A program made the position numbers and the translations under genes. This document shows positions 1-4,022 of a stretch of 5,771 bases of DNA, piece by piece. The notes below the pieces were generated by a model. That model had not been told where the DNA came from. It searched no databases and saw nothing but the letters and a program-made list of their open reading frames with translations. Within the stretch, counting starts at the first letter, position 1. Each line of letters opens with the position of its first letter. The stretch is from Oribacterium sp. UBA3737 (GTDB lineage: Bacteria > Bacillota_A > Clostridia > Lachnospirales > Lachnospiraceae). The stretch is from NCBI GenBank assembly GCA_002371295.1, contig DFGZ01000139.1, positions 1 through 5,771 on the forward strand. Reading direction: 5' to 3'.

Positions 1-399
1 AAGTATCTTAAGAAGGGCGGACGTATAACTCCTGTTGCGGCTGCCATAGGAACTCTGCTTCATATCAAGCCTGTTCTTGGTATTACATACGGAGGAAAGC
101 TTGATTCCTACACCAAGGTAAGAACTACAAAGCAGGTCAGAGAGTCTATCATCAAGGGACTCAAGAACGAGCTTTCAGACCGTCTCGGTGACAAGGATAT
201 GAACAACTGTTATGTCTGCGTTGCCTATACTGACAATCCTGAGCAGGCAGAGGCCTTTGCGGAGGAAATCAAGACTGAATTTCCGGACCGTCTCAATGCT
301 GAGATCACAGTGGCACCGCTGTCACTTCTTATCAGCTGCCATATCGGTCAGAACGGTCTTGGAGCCGCTGTTATAGAGCGTCCGGAAGAGCTGAAATAA
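1..399 (+). CDS. DegV family (FakB-like) fatty-acid-binding protein, C-terminal part
   Basis: This is the 3' end of a gene that is open from base 1 and stops at TAA 397-399, leaving 132 codons of a protein family that is usually about 280 residues long. The visible part begins inside the DegV motif LKKGGRIT (residues 3-10) and continues into AAAIGTLLHIKPVL and the conserved G-K-L then K-x-R region. Near the end, CHIGQNGLGA (113-122) matches the usual DegV 'H-x-G-x-x-x-x-G' segment close to the lipid pocket. Proteins of this family bind a single fatty acid. FakB members present it to the kinase FakA so that acyl-phosphate can enter phospholipid synthesis, in the cytoplasm at the membrane face. 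The N-terminal half with the other lipid-binding motif is outside the window, so the paralogue and its fatty-acid preference cannot be judged. A terminator at 551-580 ends this transcript. The family call is firm; the exact function is inferred from the family. Confidence 0.9.
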   Translation, partial: KYLKKGGRITPVAAAIGTLLHIKPVLGITYGGKLDSYTKVRTTKQVRESIIKGLKNELSDRLGDKDMNNCYVCVAYTDNPEQAEAFAEEIKTEFPDRLNAEITVAPLSLLISCHIGQNGLGAAVIERPEELK

Positions 400-418
400 A
401 GATAAGAGATAGAGATAA

Positions 419-534
419 GAAATAGAGATAGTATTTAAAGATAAGAAATTAAGATATTATCTGGAATAAAGATAATATACAAAATAGAGATATTATACAA
501 AATAGAGATAATATCTAAAATAGAGACAATAAAG
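419..534. repeat. Degenerate 18-nt tandem repeat in AT-rich spacer
   Basis: Copies of an 18-nt unit related to AAAATAGAGATAATATAC start at 419, 445, 463, 481, 499 and 517. The last five are in exact 18-nt register. An 8-nt partial unit (437-444) separates the first copy from the rest. Units at 481 and 499 share their first 12 bases, and the unit at 463 differs from the unit at 481 at only four positions. The GATAAGAGATAGAGATAAG stretch at 401-419 looks like a more decayed extension. Stop codons and base composition argue against coding. The array contains many TATAAT-like hexamers, so accidental or real promoter activity is possible. It fills the gap between the degV stop codon and the degV terminator. 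Confidence 0.65.
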
Positions 535-550
535 AAAGTTAGCTTTTATC

Positions 551-580
551 AGGACCGGTTCTTGCGGGAACCGGTCTTTT
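551..580 (+). terminator. Intrinsic terminator after degV
   Basis: GACCGGTTC (553-561) pairs perfectly with GAACCGGTC (568-576) around a 6-nt loop, and TTTT follows at 577-580. Bases 551-552 can add an A-U and a G-U pair with the start of the T-tract. It lies about 150 nt after the degV stop and only 18 nt before the comEC start codon, so it separates the two genes transcriptionally unless read-through occurs. Confidence 0.9.
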
Positions 581-590
581 CTGTTATCAT
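562..590 (+). promoter_or_regulatory. Candidate comEC promoter embedded in the degV terminator
   Basis: TATCAT at 585-590 matches five of six bases of the -10 consensus and is preceded by TG at 582-583 in the extended -10 position (TGnTATCAT). A weak -35, TTGCGG (562-567), lies in the terminator loop with the ideal 17-nt spacer. Transcription would start near 597, one or two bases before the comEC ATG at 599, giving a leaderless or nearly leaderless message. That would explain why no Shine-Dalgarno sequence precedes comEC. This is a motif-based inference. Confidence 0.45.
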
Positions 591-598
591 CATTTCCG

Positions 599-3088
599 AT
601 GAATTACAAAAGACCTATGCTTCTGATTGCGATGGTGTTCGTACTTGGAGTGTGTGTAACGGCATCTGAAGCGGGGGTCTGTCTCAGAATAGCCGCGGGA
701 GTTCTTTTCTGCGGAATCATTTTCCACGGACTTAAAAGTAAAAGACTGAAGAGGGGTGCAGGAACACTTCTTTTTATGATACTTATTTTCGGGGGACTCA
801 GGTACAGCTATGAGTTTCACAGAATGGGGGCTGATAACTGTACTATAGAAGAATTCGGTCAGCTTAATGTAGCTCTTAGGGGAGAGGTGGAGAGTTACAG
901 TGCTTCGGGTAAAAACGACAGGCTGGTGATAAGAGATGGTAAACTTTCCAATGCTTACGGCAGCAGGGAGACATTGGCACCGGACGCACCGGAGGAAATG
1001 AAAAGACGCTATGACCGGGATGTGGGAAGGATAATGGTGTACCTGAAAAAAGGTGATGCTGTAAAAAGCCCGTATCCGGGAGAGGAAGTGGAGATTTACG
1101 GAAAAATGATTCCCTCCGAAGGCCCCCATAATGAGGGGGAGTTTGACTTCGGGCTCTACTATAAGTCTATAGGAATAAGCGGTTCCATGTACGGAGAACG
1201 ACTGGAGTTTACAGGCGGAGATCCGGAACCTTTCAGAGCGGGCTTACAGGAGATAAGGATGAAGCTGTGCGGTATCCTTGATGAAATCGCGGAAGAAGAG
1301 GATTCGGGGATATATAAAGCGCTTCTGGCCGGAGAGAAGTCCTCCATGGATAAAGAGATAAGAGAGCTCTATCAGAGGAATGGTATAGCTCATATACTTG
1401 CGGTTTCGGGACTCCATCTTTCTATAATAGGTGCTGGTTTTCACGGGCTTCTGAGAAAAGCCGGTGCAGGAAAAAAGGCGGCGGGTGTGGCTGCTGCCGC
1501 GCTTGTGCTGAGTTACGGAATATTCACAGGAAGCTCCGGCTCTGCCATGAGGGCTGTGATCATGCTTCTTATGAAATTCACAGGCGAGGCCATAGGCAGG
1601 AGCTATGATATGCTGACGGCTCTTGCACTTTCCTGTCTGCTGCTTGTCGGAGAGGAGCCCTATATTGTATTTGGTTCAGGATTTCAGCTTAGCTTTATGG
1701 CGGTGTTCGCACTGGGAATGGGCATGGAGCTTTCGCATCCGGAGAATGAAGTTTTGAACGGGATCTATATGTCTCTTGTTTTACAGATATGTACTTTGCC
1801 ACTGATTCTATATCATTTCTTCAGGTTTCCGCTTTACGGACTGCTGCTGAATTTTATCATTCTTCCATTTATGAGCTATGTCATATACAGTGGTTTTCTT
1901 GCGGTGGCAGTTTCTGTATTTTCCATTTCCCTGGGGGTGGCGGCAATAGGCTCGGGACACTATATACTCGCCTTCTATACAGAGCTTTGCGGCCGGATAT
2001 CGGAAATTCCCTATTCTTCACTGCTTCTGGGAAGACCTTCTGAAGCCGGAATCATAATATACTATGGCTGCCTGTTTTCTCTGGTTATGTTTGCGCTTTT
2101 TCTGAAAGATATGAGAAAAAAGGGAAGACTGAAGGGAAGAAGAGCAGTTCTTTACAGAGAGCTGCCGAAGTTATCCGTGGCCTTAATTCTTCTTGTGACT
2201 TATTTACTGATACCGAAAACTCCCGGAGGCATCGAAGTGACAGTACTGGATGTGGGCCAGGGCGACGGAATGGTCATAAGATGCGATGGACTGGTTGTGA
2301 CGGTAGACGGCGGTTCAAGCTCGGAGAAAAAGCTGGCTGAAAACAGGCTGGTACCCTATCTTCAGTCTCAGGCAATCGATACGATTGATGCTGCTTTTAT
2401 AACACACTGTGATTCGGATCACTACAGCGGGATACTCGGGATACTTGAGGAAGAGGATGATCTTTTTGTGAAAGAGCTGATGCTGCCTTATCCGGCGGAG
2501 AAGGACGAGAGATATGATAAGCTCAGGAATGCGGCCATAAAGAGAGGGACAAAGATAGTATACTTCGGAGCCGGGAGCGTACTGGAAACAGGGATGTTCA
2601 GCCTTCTGGGGTTATATCCTTCGGATGATGGGTATATTTCCGAGGCCAACAGTCATTCTATAGGGATGCTTTTAAGATATGGAGAGTTTAGCATGCTTTT
2701 TACCGGTGATATGGATAAAGAATGTGAATACCGGATGCTGGAGTATATGAGAAAGCTTGAAGAAAGCGGAAGCGTGCCAGAAGCAGAAATAGAAGCGAAG
2801 AGGATGGCAGAAAAGGGAGAAAGGGATGAATTTGATATTGATGTACTGAAGCTTGGGCATCACGGAAGTTCCACATCTACGTCCCGGGAGCTTCTGGAGA
2901 GAATGAAACCGGAGTATGGTATCATAAGCTACGGTAAGGATAATGATTACGGGCATCCCCATAGGGAGACTATGGAGATTCTGGAGGAATATGGGATAGA
3001 GGTCTGTGAGACTGCAAAGGTTGGGGAGATACGGATTGCAAGTGATGGAAAAAAGTATAGTTTATTCTATCCTATCAGAAAAGCATAA
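599..3088 (+). CDS. comEC: ComEC/Rec2 DNA-uptake channel protein
   Basis: This 829-residue protein has the full ComEC/Rec2 layout. ComEC forms the inner-membrane channel that takes up single-stranded DNA in natural transformation. The N-terminal part has three hydrophobic segments (about 7-22, 27-43, 53-69), then a soluble region (about 85-205) matching the DUF4131/OB-fold part. The polytopic competence domain (about 240-510) carries the signature HILAVSGLH (265-273). A last membrane segment (about 523-538) leads to a metallo-beta-lactamase-like domain (about 545-825) with DVGQGDG (551-557), the metal-site motif H603-x-D605-x-D607-H608, TGD (702-704) and GHHGSS (753-758). All expected metal ligands are present, so a nuclease-active domain is plausible. 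A charged, helix-prone segment (about 710-745) lies between TGD and HHGSS. ATG 599 is chosen because no other in-frame start before it gives a ribosome site; ATG 617 is the alternative. No Shine-Dalgarno is visible for either. The stop codon lies inside a downstream repeat copy. Other competence genes are not in the window. Confidence 0.96.
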   Translation: MNYKRPMLLIAMVFVLGVCVTASEAGVCLRIAAGVLFCGIIFHGLKSKRLKRGAGTLLFMILIFGGLRYSYEFHRMGADNCTIEEFGQLNVALRGEVESYSASGKNDRLVIRDGKLSNAYGSRETLAPDAPEEMKRRYDRDVGRIMVYLKKGDAVKSPYPGEEVEIYGKMIPSEGPHNEGEFDFGLYYKSIGISGSMYGERLEFTGGDPEPFRAGLQEIRMKLCGILDEIAEEEDSGIYKALLAGEKSSMDKEIRELYQRNGIAHILAVSGLHLSIIGAGFHGLLRKAGAGKKAAGVAAAALVLSYGIFTGSSGSAMRAVIMLLMKFTGEAIGRSYDMLTALALSCLLLVGEEPYIVFGSGFQLSFMAVFALGMGMELSHPENEVLNGIYMSLVLQICTLPLILYHFFRFPLYGLLLNFIILPFMSYVIYSGFLAVAVSVFSISLGVAAIGSGHYILAFYTELCGRISEIPYSSLLLGRPSEAGIIIYYGCLFSLVMFALFLKDMRKKGRLKGRRAVLYRELPKLSVALILLVTYLLIPKTPGGIEVTVLDVGQGDGMVIRCDGLVVTVDGGSSSEKKLAENRLVPYLQSQAIDTIDAAFITHCDSDHYSGILGILEEEDDLFVKELMLPYPAEKDERYDKLRNAAIKRGTKIVYFGAGSVLETGMFSLLGLYPSDDGYISEANSHSIGMLLRYGEFSMLFTGDMDKECEYRMLEYMRKLEESGSVPEAEIEAKRMAEKGERDEFDIDVLKLGHHGSSTSTSRELLERMKPEYGIISYGKDNDYGHPHRETMEILEEYGIEVCETAKVGEIRIASDGKKYSLFYPIRKA

Positions 3089-3127
3089 AGCCCTACGCAT
3101 GGCTTCGCGCTGACGCGCTCACGCCAT
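3083..3127 (+). repeat. Repeat copy 1 (45 nt), overlapping the comEC stop
   Basis: This copy agrees with copy 3 at 42 of 45 positions. Its outer bases ATGGC (3099-3103) and GCCAT (3123-3127) pair, and CGCG-CTGA-CGCG inside can form a short stem. The last comEC codon (GCA, 3083-3085) and its TAA (3086-3088) are the first six bases of the repeat, so the element abuts or has replaced the original gene end. Confidence 0.75.
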
Positions 3128-3198
3128 TTGTCCGGCGAAAAGGCATGAATTAGACGCGTTTGCAGAGCGTGTGAGTGGTGGGGGCTTTACAGAAAAAA

Positions 3199-3222
3199 CA
3201 TAAAGCCCTACGCATGGCTTCG
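3199..3222 (+). repeat. Repeat copy 2 (partial, 24 nt core)
   Basis: The 24 bases are identical to bases 3084-3107 of copy 1. They are preceded by a related CAGAAAA run, then diverge after CTTCG, losing the CGCGCTGACGCG hairpin core. The segment 3244-3261 resumes similarity to the sequence that follows copy 1. Confidence 0.7.
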
Positions 3223-3257
3223 GGCGAGGACGATAACGTCAACTGTCCGATGAAAAA

Positions 3258-3302
3258 GCATAAAACCCGACGCATGGCTTCGCGCTGACGCGCTCACACC
3301 AT
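3258..3302 (+). repeat. Repeat copy 3 (45 nt)
   Basis: This full-length copy differs from copy 1 at three positions. It retains the CGCGCTGACGCG core. One difference changes the outer GCCAT to ACCAT, which shortens the outer ATGGC/GCCAT stem from five to four pairs (ATGG/CCAT). Confidence 0.75.
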
Positions 3303-3306
3303 GCTG

Positions 3307-3350
3307 CAGAAATTCGGAATCCGGCCTATCGGCCTACTTCCTCATTTCTG
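3307..3350. other. Three-tier hairpin of unknown role
   Basis: CAGAAAT (3307-3313) pairs with ATTTCTG (3344-3350), GGAA (3316-3319) with TTCC (3338-3341), and GGCC (3323-3326) with GGCC (3331-3334) around a TATC loop. The tiers are separated by small internal loops. No T-tract follows, so it is not an obvious terminator. It may be part of the repeat element or a piece of structured RNA in the comEC 3' untranslated region. Confidence 0.5.
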
Positions 3351-3355
3351 TTAGC

Positions 3356-3413
3356 GTTGCTAAAACAAATACGGCCTTGAACGCGAGCGTTCAGGCCGTA
3401 TTTGTTTTGCAAC
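3356..3413. terminator. Long near-perfect inverted repeat, probable bidirectional terminator
   Basis: GTTGC (3356-3360), AAAACAAATACGGCC (3362-3376) and TGAACG (3378-3383) pair with CGTTCA (3388-3393), GGCCGTATTTGTTTT (3394-3408) and GCAAC (3409-3413). This makes 26 base pairs with only two bulged T residues (3361, 3377) and a CGAG loop. The A/T-rich lower stem gives a TTTGTTTT-type tail on both strands, as in bidirectional terminators between convergent genes. The stem is longer than most terminators, so an inverted-repeat element is an alternative. Confidence 0.65.
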
Positions 3414-3428
3414 TGGGCTTTATGCACT

Positions 3429-3458
3429 AAAAAAACCAGCGGTGGGTTAACCGCTGGT
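3429..3458 (-). terminator. Intrinsic terminator of rpsT
   Basis: Read on the minus strand, ACCAGCGGT (complement of 3450-3458) pairs with ACCGCTGGT (complement of 3435-3443) around a 6-nt loop. A run of seven U residues follows (complement of 3429-3435), the first of them also closing the stem. The perfect 9-bp stem plus U-tract is a classic intrinsic terminator, about 90 nt after the rpsT stop codon. Confidence 0.92.
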
Positions 3459-3490
3459 CTTTGTGAGTAACGTTACTTACAAAGTTTTTT
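3459..3490 (+). terminator. Intrinsic terminator for plus-strand (comEC) transcripts
   Basis: CTTTGT (3459-3464), G3465 and AGTA (3466-3469) pair with TACT (3474-3477), T3478 and ACAAAG (3479-3484) around an ACGT loop, with a G-U pair at 3465/3478. TTTTTT follows at 3485-3490. The G-U pair becomes a C-A mismatch on the other strand and no T-tract follows there, so the element is oriented for plus-strand transcription. It abuts the rpsT terminator, making a back-to-back pair between convergent genes. Confidence 0.75.
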
Positions 3491-3549
3491 ATTTCAAGAA
3501 CGACTTGAAAAACAGAAATCCTGATCAAAGATTTCCGGATCATAGCATA

Positions 3550-3813
3550 TTAGTTCATTGAATCAACAGCCTTGTAAAGCTTAGCAACCTTTCTTGAAGC
3601 GTTGTTTGACTTAAGAACGCCCTTGCTGTGAGCCATGCTGATCTTCTTCTGAGCCATCTTAAGAGCATCCTGAGCCTTAGCCTTGTCACCAGCCTCTACT
3701 GCTGCGTATACTCTCTTGATGTATGTCTTAACTTCTGAACGAATTGACTTGTTACGCTCATATCTTGTAGCTGCAACAAGGATTCTCTTCTTAGCGGATT
3801 TAATGTTTGCCAT
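3550..3813 (-). CDS. rpsT: 30S ribosomal protein S20
   Basis: This is a complete 87-residue S20, the normal length for the family. It starts MANIKSAKKRI, has the basic N-terminal helix that binds the 5' domain of 16S rRNA, and ends with the conserved HSKGVLKSNNASRKVAKL segment (62-79). S20 is a primary binder in 30S assembly. The start is clear: AAAGGAGA (complement of 3822-3829) lies about 8-9 nt before the ATG. The gene is monocistronic here, with a sigma-A promoter at 3903-3931, a leader of roughly 80 nt containing a 9-bp hairpin, and an intrinsic terminator at 3429-3458. It is convergent with comEC and divergent from lepA, the orientation also known in Bacillus subtilis. A 5-bp stem (3819-3823 with 3836-3840) could close a loop around the Shine-Dalgarno sequence, but it is weak. 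Confidence 0.98.
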   Translation of the reverse strand: MANIKSAKKRILVAATRYERNKSIRSEVKTYIKRVYAAVEAGDKAKAQDALKMAQKKISMAHSKGVLKSNNASRKVAKLYKAVDSMN

Positions 3814-3858
3814 TGGAAATATCTCCTTTCATAATGATATCAATATCTTTTTTGTGCT

Positions 3859-3892
3859 GTTTTCAAATACCGGACACGGACAGTTTGAAAAC
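3859..3892 (-). promoter_or_regulatory. rpsT leader hairpin
   Basis: On the minus strand GTTTTCAAA (complement of 3884-3892) pairs perfectly with TTTGAAAAC (complement of 3859-3867). The 16-nt apical part contains TCCG and CCGG blocks that can pair further. The stem begins only about four bases after the predicted transcription start and about 45 nt before the start codon. A role as a 5' stabiliser or as an S20 autoregulatory site is possible. S20 autoregulation is known in Escherichia coli, but I do not recognise this structure as a named motif. Confidence 0.5.
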
Positions 3893-3902
3893 ACGCTCAA
3901 CT

Positions 3903-3931
3903 ATCATATATAAAAGCCCCAACACTGTCAA
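3903..3931 (-). promoter_or_regulatory. Sigma-A promoter of rpsT
   Basis: On the minus strand a perfect -35, TTGACA (complement of 3926-3931), is followed by a 17-nt spacer and a -10 of TATGAT (complement of 3903-3908). Transcription would begin near 3896. The near-consensus boxes fit a highly expressed ribosomal protein gene. Confidence 0.9.
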
Positions 3932-3949
3932 GAGAATAAAATGATTATG

Positions 3950-3979
3950 TTGGCAAAAAGCGTCACAATATGATAGTAT
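3950..3979 (+). promoter_or_regulatory. Candidate promoter of lepA
   Basis: TTGGCA (3950-3955) lies 18 nt before TAGTAT (3974-3979). An overlapping alternative pairs TTATGT (3945-3950) with TATGAT (3969-3974), also with an 18-nt spacer. Either would start transcription about 35-40 nt before the lepA ATG. The -35 boxes of lepA and rpsT lie about 20 bp apart in opposite directions, so the polymerases could compete. Confidence 0.5.
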
Positions 3980-4022
3980 ATTTGCACAAAAACGAAGGAT
4001 GAAATTAAAAATAGGAAGAAAG

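Larger units (their letters stand above)
3076..3425. repeat. Composite intergenic repeat and hairpin cluster
   Basis: The gap between comEC and rpsT holds three direct copies of a CATAAAGCCC...CGCATGGCTTCG unit (starting near 3083, 3199 and 3258). Further shared sequence follows the first two: TGTCCGGCGAAAAGGCAT at 3129-3146 and TGTCCGATGAAAAAGCAT at 3244-3261. The ends are inverted: GCATAAAGCCC (3083-3093) is the exact reverse complement of GGGCTTTATGC (3415-3425). An inner inverted copy, GGGCTTTA, sits at 3182-3189. The region is visibly GC-richer than its surroundings and has no convincing open frame. The pattern resembles a degraded or nested REP/MITE-like element. No transposase is present, and whether it is dispersed in the genome cannot be seen here. 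Confidence 0.7.

Noticed and set aside
419..534. Short repeats considered as a CRISPR array
   Set aside because: The 18-nt units are directly adjacent with no spacers and are too degenerate and short. No cas genes are near.
590..1129. 179-codon minus-strand open frame opposite the 5' part of comEC
   Set aside because: It is fully antisense to a clearly conserved ComEC frame and shows no recognisable domain or ribosome site. The composition is that of a shadow frame.
1789..2043. 84-codon plus-strand frame within comEC
   Set aside because: It overlaps the conserved competence domain in another frame. There is no ribosome site and no sign of a ComEC frameshift there.
3089..3425. Remnant of holA or a small protein gene in the comEC-rpsT gap
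   Set aside because: Stops occur in all frames I read, no DNA polymerase delta motif is visible, and the content is explained by repeats and hairpins.
3076..3425. Riboswitch, T-box or tRNA in the repeat cluster
   Set aside because: The block lies downstream of comEC and does not lead a plus-strand gene. I see no T-box sequence, no tRNA cloverleaf and no known aptamer core.
3492..3535. Small stems in the rpsT 3' untranslated region (3492-3498 with 3504-3510; 3515-3520 with 3530-3535)
   Set aside because: They are AT-rich 6-7 bp stems expected by chance in such sequence. Only the second has a loose U-run on the minus strand, and a much stronger terminator follows at 3429-3458.
3683..3913. 76-codon plus-strand frame opposite rpsT and its leader
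   Set aside because: It is antisense to S20, which is certain, and crosses the rpsT leader and up to its promoter without a convincing start context.
3999..4022. Upstream in-frame ATG as the lepA start
   Set aside because: AAGG is immediately next to that ATG, leaving no proper spacing, while ATG 4023 has AGGAAG well placed. The eight extra residues are not typical of LepA.
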